Positions 1 through 8,169 are shown, numbered from the stretch's first letter. The stretch: DNA of 64,000 nt from Nonlabens dokdonensis DSW-6 (GCF_000332115.1 NC_020156.1:2977501-3041500); one strand, 5' to 3'. Numbers and translations: made by a program. Notes: generated from the sequence alone by a model not told the origin.

Positions 1-326
1 TCAATTCGCAATTCTTGTCGTCCATTAATCAGCCACAAAAATTGTCTTAATCCGATAGTCGCTGCAATTGGATGAACAACAAAAAACACAAGTATAAATT
101 CCGTTGAAATTTCATTTCCGTTTATAAAACCTTCGATAATTCCAGAAAAAAAGAGTCCACAAGAAAATAACGTAAATCCGAGTGCAATAAATGTATTTCT
201 TGAATTATTTGATGCAAATAAGCTATTACTTTTCGGTAAGCACACAAACTTTTTCCTATTCAAACCGAAAGTAAAAATTCGGCTGTATTGGTATTGAAAA
301 TTTATTAATTTATCTTTAATGTTCAT
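1..326 (-). CDS. Hypothetical membrane protein, partial (C-terminus off the window edge)
   Basis: An open frame reads from ATG at 326 to the window edge without a stop, about 108 codons. The translation begins MNIKDKLINFQYQYSRIF and has two hydrophobic stretches: a membrane helix at about residues 49-65 (IALGFTLFSCGLFFSGI) and another at about 79-95 (FILVFFVVHPIAATIGL). I do not recognise the family. The start lies about 14 bases after a core site (ACACAAC, minus strand GTTGTGT), so it looks like the next gene of a cassette-like array also containing the Imm33-like gene at 2132-2743. No function can be assigned. Confidence 0.6.
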   Translation of the reverse strand, partial: MNIKDKLINFQYQYSRIFTFGLNRKKFVCLPKSNSLFASNNSRNTFIALGFTLFSCGLFFSGIIEGFINGNEISTEFILVFFVVHPIAATIGLRQFLWLINGRQELRI

Positions 327-351
327 TGGTTTGTCAGCTCACACACAACGG

Positions 352-1996
352 CAGTTCGTCTCAAAACTGCGTGATTTCAGTTTAAATATACGTTAGAAAA
401 GTGAAGTGAATGGATTTTGAGAAAGTGAGTTGGTAAGATTATTTTTGGTTTGAAAAGGCTTAAAAATGTTGATAGGAGCTTAAAAATGGCTTTATGGCGT
501 TGTTTATTAAGTATAAAGGCTAGTTTTCCTTGCTCTTTTATGATGTTTAGGATTCTTTTGAGGTTGTATGCGATAGCGATGAGGCCAAAATCTGCACTGG
601 CGTTCTGGATTCCTTTTTTAGTAATAATGTGATCAAAACCCCATTGGCGCTTTATGGTGCCATATGGATGTTCTACGATGGCTTGTCTTTTTTTATAGAT
701 CTCTGGTTGTTGTTGTACTCGTTTAAAATTAGCTTCTATGTACTGTTTGTATTCACTACGCTGGACTATTTTACCGTTTGCTTTTGATGTGGTGCATAGC
801 GACCTGACTGGGCAGCTTTTACAGGCGCTACTCTTATATTGCTTAAACTTATAATTACGTGCTTTGTACCAGTTTCCATTGCTTTTAAGCTCGTGACCTT
901 GCGGACATTGATAGCTGTCAGATGCTTTATCGTATTTAAAATGTTCTACGTTATAAGCTGGATCGGGCGCTTGACTTTTACGTCCTATAGCTGGTATGGC
1001 TACTAGGGTATCGATACCTAAATCGTGTGCTGTTTTAAACTCGCTGCCCGTGTGATAGCCTTTGTCGTAGAGAGCGGTGAATTGGTTGGTTTTAAGGATG
1101 GATTTTGCTCTGCGCAGCATGTTTCCCATCGCTTTTTTATCATTCTCGTTAGTAACTTTATAATCTAGGAGTACTTTATGGTCAGCATCTACCGTGGTTT
1201 GTGCGGTGTAGCATACTTCTGTGATCATCCCACGAGTAATTTGGTGCCTGCTATCTGGATCGCTGGTGGACAACTGCGGATTTTCGGTCGTGGTATCTTC
1301 CTTCAGCGTTTTATTGATTCCTTCGTAACGCTTGCGCTGTTTGTTGTGCTTGTCGATTTGGTCTTTGTGGTCTTGCTTTTCTTGGTCGTTGTCCGCTTTT
1401 GCAAGAGCGGTATTATGCTCCTCTAATTTTTTATCGATGTACTCGATGTGTCGGGCTACTTTTTTGAGGTTGTAATTGTTTTTCTTGCTGTTTTGAGCTC
1501 TGAGTTTAGTGGAGTCTCCAGCGATTAAGGTGGCGCCTATCAGGTTGTGGTTTTGGGCGATACTCACGGTGGCTCTAAAGACGCGTTTAATGGCTTTGGG
1601 GTTGTTTTTTCTAAACCTAGAGATGGTGTTGTGGTCTGGTTTGAGATTGCCTAGCAACCAGATGAGCTCGATGTTGCGATTGCATTCCAGTTCTAGTCTT
1701 CTAGAGGATCTCATGCGGTTCATGTAGCCATAGATGAAGAGTTTGAGAAGATCTGCTGGATCATAAGGTGGTCTTCCTTGAGATGCTAGTGATGCAAAGC
1801 CTAGATGTTCTAAATCGAGACTGTCTACAAAGGTGTCAATAGCCCTAACGGTATTATCAGCGGCAATCATGTCATCTAGGCATGTGGTGTATAAAGTGAG
1901 CTGACTGCGCGACTCTTTTTGCAAGTATTCCATATATAAATATCGGAAAAATCGATATAAATATCAAGCAGAATGGGAGAGTTTTGAGACAGTCTG
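352..1996 (-). mobile_element. IS1182-like insertion sequence, apparently complete
   Basis: The element is 1645 bp with one transposase gene on the minus strand. The left end CAGTTCGTCTCAAAACT (352-368) and the reverse complement of the right end CAGACTGTCTCAAAACT (1980-1996) match at 14 of 17 positions, including an exact 11-base inner block. The 4 bases ACGG occur directly outside both ends (348-351 and 1997-2000), as expected for a target duplication. Removing the element and one ACGG rejoins ACACAACGG to TCTCGGCTATGAG, restoring the outer arm of the nested hairpin at 2005-2125. The intact ORF, ends and duplication suggest a recent insertion. Confidence 0.85.
377..1933 (-). CDS. IS1182 family transposase
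   Basis: This 518-residue DDE-type transposase would cut and rejoin the ends of the surrounding insertion sequence. The N-terminal part (about residues 15-110, ending in LIWLLGNLKPDHNTISRFR) matches the DUF772 domain typical of IS1182/IS5-like transposases. A charged, coiled-coil-like linker follows at about 150-210, then the catalytic core with AGDSTKLRAQNSKKNN, LYDKGYH, and the C-terminal segment VEHPYGTIKRQWGFDHI. The cysteine pairs CKSCPVRSLC are usual in this family. Length is normal and there is no frameshift. The ATG at 1933 is about 47 bases inside the right inverted repeat. It is the only gene in the element. Confidence 0.93.
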   Translation of the reverse strand: MEYLQKESRSQLTLYTTCLDDMIAADNTVRAIDTFVDSLDLEHLGFASLASQGRPPYDPADLLKLFIYGYMNRMRSSRRLELECNRNIELIWLLGNLKPDHNTISRFRKNNPKAIKRVFRATVSIAQNHNLIGATLIAGDSTKLRAQNSKKNNYNLKKVARHIEYIDKKLEEHNTALAKADNDQEKQDHKDQIDKHNKQRKRYEGINKTLKEDTTTENPQLSTSDPDSRHQITRGMITEVCYTAQTTVDADHKVLLDYKVTNENDKKAMGNMLRRAKSILKTNQFTALYDKGYHTGSEFKTAHDLGIDTLVAIPAIGRKSQAPDPAYNVEHFKYDKASDSYQCPQGHELKSNGNWYKARNYKFKQYKSSACKSCPVRSLCTTSKANGKIVQRSEYKQYIEANFKRVQQQPEIYKKRQAIVEHPYGTIKRQWGFDHIITKKGIQNASADFGLIAIAYNLKRILNIIKEQGKLAFILNKQRHKAIFKLLSTFLSLFKPKIILPTHFLKIHSLHFSNVYLN

Positions 1997-2000
1997 ACGG

Positions 2001-2126
2001 TCTCGGCTATGAGTAGTTGCGTGGGTTAGCACTTAACTTTGCAAGTACACACCAAACTGAAAATCCGCGAGGATTTTCAGAAGTAAGCGAAAACAAGCAA
2101 TTACTTATAGCCATTGTTGTACACCG
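2001..2126 (-). repeat. Nested imperfect palindrome with GTTGTAC end, attC-like
   Basis: A 16-base arm GGCTATGAGTAGTTGC (2005-2020) pairs with GCAATTACTTATAGCC (2097-2112), with only two G-T wobbles. Inside is a perfect 10-bp hairpin, CTGAAAATCC (2057-2066) and GGATTTTCAG (2071-2080), with loop GCGA. Outside the long arms are GTTGTACACC (2116-2125) and, before the IS inserted, ACACAAC (343-349). Inverted ends AAC/GTT, a long arm with an internal loop, and position between same-strand short genes are the general architecture of integron attC sites. The ends differ from the classical GTTRRRY consensus (here GTTGTRY), so the assignment is inference. Confidence 0.55.
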
Positions 2127-2131
2127 TTTTT

Positions 2132-2743
2132 TTATTCAGTTGTTATTAGTTTTTCGTCAAACCAAACATCTTCATATTCCTTTTTGTCAATTAAGAAACG
2201 ATATCCAACGTCAAGTCCGAAATATTTAATTAATTCAGGTCGAATTTGAAGTAAATGTTCCGCACACATTGGTTGGAAAAAATCTTCAGATTCCGAATAT
2301 TCTCCTGTCCATATGTACCAACCTGTAATTCCTTTTTCTTCTGGATGTCTTAATCCGTGAATTGGGTCAGCATTTAAGTCCGAGCCGATTCCAACTTTCA
2401 GTTTTTTATTTATCGGATTCCATTTAGACTCGTATTTTTCACAAATCTTTTTTTGTCTGTCGATATGTACATTCCACAAATTATAATCCACTAATAAATC
2501 CTCATCCGTTTCCAATTGGTGTTTCCAAAGTCTTATGTTCTGTTTCGTAATCGGAAAGTTAATTTCTGGACTGTCCCATTGATAAATGATGTCAGATATA
2601 ACATCATCTTCCCAATCAATGTGTTCTTCGGTTATTAGATTCCACGCATAATTTTCAAAATCCTTTTCTTTAATTTCTCCATTCAGATATTGGTCGCATT
2701 TTGCGATTAAGTCCGAACGTGATATTTTGATTTCTTGATTCAA
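2132..2743 (-). CDS. Imm33/DUF2185-like immunity-type protein
   Basis: This 203-residue soluble protein has no signal peptide. Its C-terminal half (about residues 120-200) contains GITGWYIWTGE, a DFFQPMCAEHLL segment, KYFGLDVGYRFLID and YEDVWFDE. That matches my memory of the DUF2185/Imm33 domain found in polymorphic-toxin immunity proteins. The N-terminal 100 residues are acidic and unassigned. The stop is 6 bases from one GTTGTACACC core and the start is 19 bases from a second, inverted copy (2763-2772), so the gene fills a compact cassette. No toxin gene is adjacent, which would make it an orphan immunity protein. Family assignment is from motif memory only. Confidence 0.6.
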   Translation of the reverse strand: MNQEIKISRSDLIAKCDQYLNGEIKEKDFENYAWNLITEEHIDWEDDVISDIIYQWDSPEINFPITKQNIRLWKHQLETDEDLLVDYNLWNVHIDRQKKICEKYESKWNPINKKLKVGIGSDLNADPIHGLRHPEEKGITGWYIWTGEYSESEDFFQPMCAEHLLQIRPELIKYFGLDVGYRFLIDKKEYEDVWFDEKLITTE

Positions 2744-2762
2744 TTCTGCGTTTTTCTTAAAT

Positions 2763-2772
2763 GGTGTACAAC
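2763..2772 (-). repeat. Lone core site GTTGTACACC at the array boundary
   Basis: On the minus strand this reads GTTGTACACC, identical to the inverse of the core at 2116-2125. Unlike that one it has no long hairpin next to it. It marks the upstream end of the cassette-like gene. Beyond it lies the chromosomal TPR gene, and no integrase is seen. Confidence 0.45.
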
Positions 2773-3027
2773 GTGTTCTATCTACTCAAATATACACTTT
2801 ATCCACCTTAAAATCAGGATAAACCCATAGTACTTAAAGTCATAACAAACTAAATATAAGTTATGCAACTCTGTTATTGTACAGCAAATTTGGAGATTTT
2901 AAAAGGAGCTAATGTGTTGATGCGATTTTCTTTAAAAGCAGTATCATTACAGCTCAATCAGTATAAAAACATCTTTGACAAGCTCAGACTGACAATTAAA
3001 GACTTATGCGCTCAGACAAACAACCTC

Positions 3028-5049
3028 TTAAAATTGAAACAATTTCCCTTTACCAACTAACAATCTTAAACTAATACCTACTTCAGTAAACTCAAAACCT
3101 GCGGCTGTGGCGCTGGCGATGTTGCTGTATTTTCCATAAGCGCCTAATTGTAATCTTGGCGAAAAGCTGTACGTTGCTCTTGCTTCTGCTCTTAATAAGG
3201 TAGTCGCGTCGTCGTTTTCTACAAATTGGTATCCACCAGCGACATTGGCATTGTAATTCCATTTTCCGGCAGTTCCATTAAGATCTAGAAATGCTTCAAC
3301 GGCTTGGTATTTACTTGGGCTAAAGTATTGCTCAGGGATTTGCTCTGCATAACTCAAGTATTGGTAATTGATGCCGCCTTTTAAGGCTGGAGATTTAGTA
3401 AAGGTGTAGTACAAAGAAGTAAATAATAAGTTTCTAGAGTTACCATCGGTTTGTTGTGTATGCATCAATCCTGTGTACCATCCAAGATTAAAAGTCGTTC
3501 CCATATTATAATTGAGCATGTAGTTATTCAAGAAAATCTTTTCGTCTATCAGCGCAGCGTTAAAATTTTGTAGTTCGCGGCTGTAACCTATTTCTAGATT
3601 TTGTAAAGCAAAAGGTTGTGTTTTTAAGAAAATAGAACCGTTAACATCTGTATAGCTATTAGTGTCTGCATCTGCTTTGGTAAAACCTACTGTATTCTCA
3701 ATCCAGGTGTTGTTTTTGATTCGGTATTTAGAACCTAACACGATATTGGTGTTGTTTGCCATATTACCTTGTGTCATGTTTTCAGTCGTTCTATAACTGT
3801 AATTTAAACTAGTCGTAAATCGATCAGAAAACGGAATCGTAGTGTTGATGCTAGCTCCATAAGCTTCGTTATCGCCGTTATCTCTCGTGTAAGCCGCAGT
3901 AGTATTTACAGATGGCGTTAAAGAATTATCTATGATGCCGATCAATGCTTTGGCATCTTTTTGTTCTGGATAATAGCTCAATGTTATTTGAGCATATTCA
4001 TAAGCTCTGGCAAGATTTCCTTGACCTCTGTAGGCGTTGGCTATTCCTAGATTACCAGTAAAAGAAGTACTGTCTTTTGCGAGAATAGCTTTGTAATAAT
4101 CAATACTTTTATTGATTTTTCCAGTATACATAGAAAGTGATGCGCTCAACGCAACCATACGGCTATTAGTTCCTAATTGATCGGTTAGTGAATCAATATG
4201 TGTTCTTGCTTGCTTGTATTTACCGTTCCAGATTAAGGCTTGTACATATCGTTCCTGACTGTCCATCATTTTTATAGAATCGTTTTGTGCAAGTTCAGTA
4301 GCTTTAGTGGCAAGTTCTAGAGCGTTTTTATCTTTTCGCATCAAATGTGCTACGAGTGACTGACCTATAAGACCAGTTACTGGATTTTCTAAACTGCTGT
4401 ACACCGCATTTGCTTTTTCAAAATCTTGGCTCGTTACATAAACGTTTGCTAGTGACATAGTAGAATCATGATCGTTTGGAAAATCTTGTAAATTTTGTTC
4501 TAATAACGCAATGGCTGTCTTATAATCTTGAAATACCAAAACCTGAGCCGCTTTTCCTAACCTCATATATTTTCTAGAAACCATAGCATTTGCATTTCCA
4601 GGCAGGATCACAAGGGCTTTATTCACATATAATAAGGCGTTGTCATATTCTTTTAAGTTAGATAAGGTGTTGGCATAGCCTAAAGTCGCAGGAAAACTAG
4701 TGGAATCTTGCTGCACCAAATTCACATACATGGTTTTTGCATCTTCATAATCTTTATTCCACAACAGTGATTCGGCTACATTCAAGGACACTTCAAAGTC
4801 CGTAAGATAATCTGCTTGTAGTTTTGTAAACAACTCTTTTGCCTGAACCGTATGACCGTTAAGTCCTAAAGCACGACCGTAGCAAAGTCTAGCCGTCTTA
4901 TTATTAGGATAGCTTTCAAGAATGGTGGCAAAAAACTCTTGCGCCTCGCTGTATTTACCAGTTTCTAAGTAAGTAAAACCGGCACTCATATCTTGTGCAT
5001 AAGACGTCGCGCTGATCAATACGATAATAAGGAAAACTAACTTTTTCAT
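3028..5049 (-). CDS. TPR-repeat protein with C-terminal YaiO-like outer membrane barrel
   Basis: This 673-residue exported protein has a signal peptide (about 1-18, ending TSYAQ), a helical TPR array over about 20-370 (repeats such as YLETGKYSEAQEFF and YANTLSNLKEYDNALLYVNKAL), then about 290 residues of alternating polar/aromatic strands ending in a terminal Phe, typical of an outer membrane beta-barrel. This resembles YaiO-type barrels and the TPR-plus-barrel scaffold of exopolysaccharide export proteins such as PgaA, AlgK/E and PelB. It is divergent from the flippase and glycosyltransferase genes, which fits a role in polysaccharide passage across the outer membrane. That role is inferred. 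Confidence 0.7.
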   Translation of the reverse strand: MKKLVFLIIVLISATSYAQDMSAGFTYLETGKYSEAQEFFATILESYPNNKTARLCYGRALGLNGHTVQAKELFTKLQADYLTDFEVSLNVAESLLWNKDYEDAKTMYVNLVQQDSTSFPATLGYANTLSNLKEYDNALLYVNKALVILPGNANAMVSRKYMRLGKAAQVLVFQDYKTAIALLEQNLQDFPNDHDSTMSLANVYVTSQDFEKANAVYSSLENPVTGLIGQSLVAHLMRKDKNALELATKATELAQNDSIKMMDSQERYVQALIWNGKYKQARTHIDSLTDQLGTNSRMVALSASLSMYTGKINKSIDYYKAILAKDSTSFTGNLGIANAYRGQGNLARAYEYAQITLSYYPEQKDAKALIGIIDNSLTPSVNTTAAYTRDNGDNEAYGASINTTIPFSDRFTTSLNYSYRTTENMTQGNMANNTNIVLGSKYRIKNNTWIENTVGFTKADADTNSYTDVNGSIFLKTQPFALQNLEIGYSRELQNFNAALIDEKIFLNNYMLNYNMGTTFNLGWYTGLMHTQQTDGNSRNLLFTSLYYTFTKSPALKGGINYQYLSYAEQIPEQYFSPSKYQAVEAFLDLNGTAGKWNYNANVAGGYQFVENDDATTLLRAEARATYSFSPRLQLGAYGKYSNIASATAAGFEFTEVGISLRLLVGKGKLFQF

Positions 5050-5417
5050 TGTGGGATTATTTACAGTTGCAATTTATAACCACTTCCAGCCGAGTTAATC
5101 TGTGGCTATCTACCATTCGACTATACATTTGGTCGATTCAAAGAGGTTCATTTTGCAAAAACGTCAGTTCAGCGACCTCAATCAGAAAAAGTTGTTCTTT
5201 ATGAAGACGTTGTAATCTCTATATAAAGACGGTTTTTATTCCGCTTTCGCGAAAGCGAGCTGCTCAAAAGAAAGCAGAACACATATTCAACCCATAATCT
5301 GGTTAAAAGTTATTTTCTTACCACTCGTCTACAGCATATTTCATCTCGTCGAAATACTGGGTTTTAGACTTTGATAAGACCGCATATTTGTACCGTAATT
5401 AAAAAATCAGAACAGTT
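5050..5417. other. Intergenic region between divergent surface-polysaccharide genes
   Basis: No gene was found here. It contains one CGCTTTCGCGAAAGCG palindrome (5242-5257) and a TACATTTG box (5124-5131, plus strand) that fits the -7 consensus but lies about 290 bases before the nearest plus-strand ORF. Confidence 0.5.
5242..5257. repeat. 16-bp palindrome, intergenic copy
   Basis: Perfect CGCTTTCGCGAAAGCG, preceded by TTC and followed by AGC. It lies in the spacer between the TPR gene and the flippase operon. Confidence 0.85.
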
Positions 5418-5555
5418 ATGTCTTTAACACTTATAAAAAACAACGACCCATTAAGAGTAGTTCATAATGTGAAAGCAGCACCTGAATATGCTGGATTATC
5501 CATCGTTCACAGACGAGTGAATAGAGGTGTGATCCAATTAGTAACTTCTATATAA
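5418..5555 (+). CDS. Small ORF (45 aa) upstream of the flippase
   Basis: ATG at 5418 opens a 45-codon frame ending in TAA at 5555, seven bases before the flippase ATG. The product begins MSLTLIKNNDPLRVVHNV and has no signal peptide or membrane helix. Tight spacing to the next gene and coding-like composition support a real small gene or a leader ORF, but I recognise no family. It may be co-translated with the flippase. Confidence 0.4.
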   Translation: MSLTLIKNNDPLRVVHNVKAAPEYAGLSIVHRRVNRGVIQLVTSI

Positions 5556-5562
5556 CAGCATC

Positions 5563-6804
5563 ATGATCGCCATCGCACACAAAATAAAAAAGACTTTTAC
5601 ACAAGAACAACTCTTTATGCTGAGCGCCTTTGTAGTGAATGGCGGGAATTATTTATACAATTTATTATTAGGTCGTTATTTAGGACCAGCTCAATTTGCC
5701 GATGCTGCGATATTGATCACTTTGCTACTTGCACTCTCATTTGTAGCGATGACGTTTCAACTTACCGTAACAAAATTCACGGTCGAGTTAGCACAGCTAC
5801 AACGAGAACACCTCATTGCAAAAGCATACAAATATGCCCTAAGCACAGGAATCGTTTTAGGAATGGCTACCGTAGTTTTTGCTGGCGAGTTGCAAACTGT
5901 TTTCCAGACGCAATCTGCTGGAATGTTCGTTGCATTTGGACTGGCGATACCTTTGTATTTTATCATGAGTGTGAATCGTGGGATTTTACAAGGTGATAGT
6001 AAATTTGGACCTCTGGCGATGACTTATCAATTAGAAATGCTGTGCAGACTGCTACTCACCTTTACCTTTTTGATCCTATTTGATTTACCATCAGAATATG
6101 CCGTTTCCATAGCTATCGCGGTTTCTTTTATCGCTGGTTTATTTCCTTTTCAAAAAGGTGCTTTAAAAAAAACACAACAACTCATTCTACCTAAAGAACA
6201 GCAGAAAAAAATTACACTTTTCTTTGTGCTTACTGCTTGTTATGAGCTCACGCAAATCGTGTGTAACAACAGTGACATCTTATTAGTAAAACATTACTTT
6301 CCATCTTATGATGCAGGATTATACGCTTCACTTGCCTTAATAGGTAGAGTGGTTTATTTTGTAACCTGGATGTTTGTGATGCTGCTGTTACCACAAGTAT
6401 TAGAAAGCCGCAAAAATGGTAAGAATCCAGTTCCTGTATTAAAAAAGTACCTAGGTTATATTTCTTTACTATCTCTTGCGATTGTAAGTTTCACGTTCTT
6501 ATTTCCAGAATTTGCTGTAACCATTCTTTTTGGCGAGCAGTATAAAAGTATTGCTGGACTTTTAGGGTGGTATGCGCTGGCGACTTCGTTTTTTGCACTG
6601 TCTAATATTTTTGCGTATTACTTTCTTTCTATTGATAAGTATCAGCCTATTATCATTACAGCAGTTTTTGGTATGTTACAAGTGGTGGCGATTATCTTTT
6701 TTCACGAGAGCCTTTTTCAAGTAGTGATGGCTCAGGTTTATGTGATGGCAGCGCTGCTTGTAGCACAAGTTTCTTATTTCTTTTATGATCAGTATAGTGG
6801 TTGA
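5563..6804 (+). CDS. Polysaccharide flippase, MATE/Wzx-like membrane protein
   Basis: This is a 413-residue integral membrane protein with about 12 hydrophobic segments, the usual size of lipid-linked oligosaccharide flippases of the MOP superfamily. The N-terminus (FVVNGGNYLYNLLLGRYLGP) matches the start of helix 1 and the loop typical of Wzx/polysaccharide-biosynthesis proteins, and ILLVKHYFPSYDAGLYASL matches the conserved segment of helix 7. It probably moves lipid-linked glycan units from the inner to the outer face of the inner membrane for the glycosyltransferases encoded nearby. It follows the 45-aa ORF by 7 bases. Confidence 0.8.
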   Translation: MIAIAHKIKKTFTQEQLFMLSAFVVNGGNYLYNLLLGRYLGPAQFADAAILITLLLALSFVAMTFQLTVTKFTVELAQLQREHLIAKAYKYALSTGIVLGMATVVFAGELQTVFQTQSAGMFVAFGLAIPLYFIMSVNRGILQGDSKFGPLAMTYQLEMLCRLLLTFTFLILFDLPSEYAVSIAIAVSFIAGLFPFQKGALKKTQQLILPKEQQKKITLFFVLTACYELTQIVCNNSDILLVKHYFPSYDAGLYASLALIGRVVYFVTWMFVMLLLPQVLESRKNGKNPVPVLKKYLGYISLLSLAIVSFTFLFPEFAVTILFGEQYKSIAGLLGWYALATSFFALSNIFAYYFLSIDKYQPIIITAVFGMLQVVAIIFFHESLFQVVMAQVYVMAALLVAQVSYFFYDQYSG

Positions 6805-7106
6805 TTATGGAGTTTTATAAAAAGCGAATAGAAAATTTGTAAAGTTTTTTATCAGGTGGCTCATATCCTAATTGCTACTTATCTTCCTTCTAGTTAAAGT
6901 GAATTTGAATAAAAAAACTGGATTATATTTAATCAAAGAAGATAAGAAATAAGAAGTTGAGAGGTCAGTTTGAGCGCAGTCGAAAACGATTAAAAAAGGG
7001 AAATCAATAAACAGTCTCGACGGCGCTCGACTTGACAATTTTATGAAGACTTGAAAAAGAATGCTTGATTAAAAACTAAGATCAAATTCTCGATAGCTAG
7101 TACTTT
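6805..7106. other. Intergenic region with a dispersed hairpin
   Basis: There is no gene. It contains an imperfect inverted repeat: GTCAGTTTGAGCGCAGTCGA at about 6964-6983 and TCGACGGCGCTCGACTTGAC at about 7017-7036, whose reverse complement matches the first arm at 16 of 20 positions. From memory, hairpins of this kind (GAGCGCAGTCGA) are scattered through many Flavobacteriaceae chromosomes. Confidence 0.6.
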
Positions 7107-7364
7107 TTAATCATAATGAAATCTGCATTTTGCAATCAAAATTTCGTTTTCTCGGTATTGGTAGATGAGTCTATGTTCGCTATCAATTCGTCTGGACCAA
7201 AAACCTGCGTATTTATGTTTTAATGGTTCTGGTTTTCCTATTCCGTCAAAAGGATTTCTAGCGATGTCTTTAAGAAGTTCATTTATTTTCTTCAGTTTTT
7301 TCTTATCTGTCTTTTGCCAGTACAAATAATCTTCCCAAGATTCGTCTACGAAAACATACCTCAT
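7107..7364 (-). CDS. yoeB: Toxin YoeB, ribosome-dependent mRNA endonuclease
   Basis: This 85-residue protein has the length and pattern of the Txe/YoeB toxins, which cleave mRNA in the ribosomal A site. The residues known as catalytic in the E. coli protein sit at the same positions: Glu46 (KPEPLK), Arg65 (SEHRL), His83 and Tyr84 (RFHYD). The overall pattern KHKYAGFWSRRID and HRLIYQY is diagnostic. It begins 1 base after the YefM antitoxin gene stop, so the two are translated together and toxin output depends on antitoxin autoregulation. The pair is inserted between polysaccharide genes and is probably a horizontally acquired module. Confidence 0.93.
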   Translation of the reverse strand: MRYVFVDESWEDYLYWQKTDKKKLKKINELLKDIARNPFDGIGKPEPLKHKYAGFWSRRIDSEHRLIYQYRENEILIAKCRFHYD

Positions 7365-7365
7365 T

Positions 7366-7620
7366 TTAATCTTCTATGAGGTCTTGATTAAACGTAGTTC
7401 CGTTTTTTAACTTGTCTATAGCAGCATCTAATCTCAATTCATTTTTTCTTGAAGAAAGCTCGTGATTTGTAGCCATTAAAGAATTGTACTCTTGTAATGA
7501 CATCACTACAATTCCAGCATCTTTGCCACGATTGATGAGCAAGGTCTCAAAGTTCATTACAACTCGGTCTAAGTAAGTCTTAAGGTCTTTTCTAAAATCA
7601 GAAACGGTTGTTATTTGCAT
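7366..7620 (-). CDS. yefM: Antitoxin YefM
   Basis: ATG at 7620 gives an 84-residue protein starting MQITTVSDFRKDLKTYLDRV, the normal YefM/Phd N-terminal DNA-binding fold. A longer frame up to 7752 would add 44 residues and would place the operator inside the gene, so the shorter start is preferred. The middle contains GIVVMSLQEYNSL, typical of the family. The acidic C-terminal tail (TTFNQDLIED) would wrap the toxin. It binds and neutralises YoeB and represses its own operon through the TGTACA palindromes immediately upstream. Confidence 0.9.
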   Translation of the reverse strand: MQITTVSDFRKDLKTYLDRVVMNFETLLINRGKDAGIVVMSLQEYNSLMATNHELSSRKNELRLDAAIDKLKNGTTFNQDLIED

Positions 7621-7636
7621 GGCAATGTATTTAATA

Positions 7637-7654
7637 TGTACAAATATATGTACA
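7637..7654 (-). promoter_or_regulatory. YefM operator: two TGTACA palindromes
   Basis: TGTACA occurs at 7637-7642 and 7649-7654, 12 bp centre to centre, 16 bases upstream of the YefM start. E. coli YefM is known to bind paired palindromes with a TGTACA core at this spacing, so this is very probably the autoregulatory operator. Confidence 0.8.
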
Positions 7655-7832
7655 TAATATGGTTTATGCAATATTCTTTGATGACAAGCAGCAGTATTAA
7701 AAAACTCAAACGAGCGGAAACGATCATTCATCGATACATAATGTCGATCCATCGTAATTTCTCAAAATCAAGGGAAGTATACTAGATATTTGTACTGTCA
7801 AATAACAATAACAACAGTTAAAAATAAATACC

Positions 7833-8132
7833 ATGGCATTAGAAATCAAAAACATAGAAGGAGTAATTTGTTTAAAAGGAGCAGTATCTAGCTCTCATAT
7901 TACTGAGGTAGTAAATTTCTTTAAAGGATTAATAGCGATAGAATCTAGAGTAATTGTCAACTTTTGTGATGTAACATCAAACCAGAAATCATTACTTAGA
8001 GAATTCATCAAATTAGAAAACAATCTGACTGATGATCAAGAGTTCCTTTTTTATGGAGCCACTCCAGCTGATGCTGTACAGTTATACAAAGAGATTAACA
8101 ATCCGCAAAACTTTTACAGCATAGCCGCTTAA
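7833..8132 (+). CDS. Small STAS-domain-like protein
   Basis: This is a 99-residue soluble protein. The pattern (short strand, IEGVICLKGAVSSSHITEVVNFF, then SRVIVNFCDVT followed by a helix) fits the strand-helix layout of STAS/anti-sigma-factor-antagonist domains. The usual phosphorylatable Ser after the DVT segment is only approximate (residues TSNQKS). It ends in YSIAA, a C-terminus shared with the GT2 gene at 15773. It is followed 37 bases later by the GT4 glycosyltransferase and is probably co-transcribed. A regulatory role in polysaccharide synthesis is inferred. Confidence 0.55.
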   Translation: MALEIKNIEGVICLKGAVSSSHITEVVNFFKGLIAIESRVIVNFCDVTSNQKSLLREFIKLENNLTDDQEFLFYGATPADAVQLYKEINNPQNFYSIAA

Positions 8133-8169
8133 TATTTCCAAATAGTTCCAATACTTTAAAATCAAGATT

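Noticed and set aside
1178..1426. Plus-strand ORFs within the transposase gene
   Set aside because: They are reverse-strand shadows of a clearly conserved transposase and have low-complexity translations.
2863..3060. 65-codon ORF on the plus strand between the cassette region and the TPR gene
   Set aside because: It overlaps the end of the TPR gene, lacks promoter-like sequence, and has no recognisable pattern; it is probably chance.
6964..7036. Terminator for the YoeB gene
   Set aside because: The hairpin is a dispersed Flavobacteriaceae repeat more than 70 bases from the stop and has no T run.
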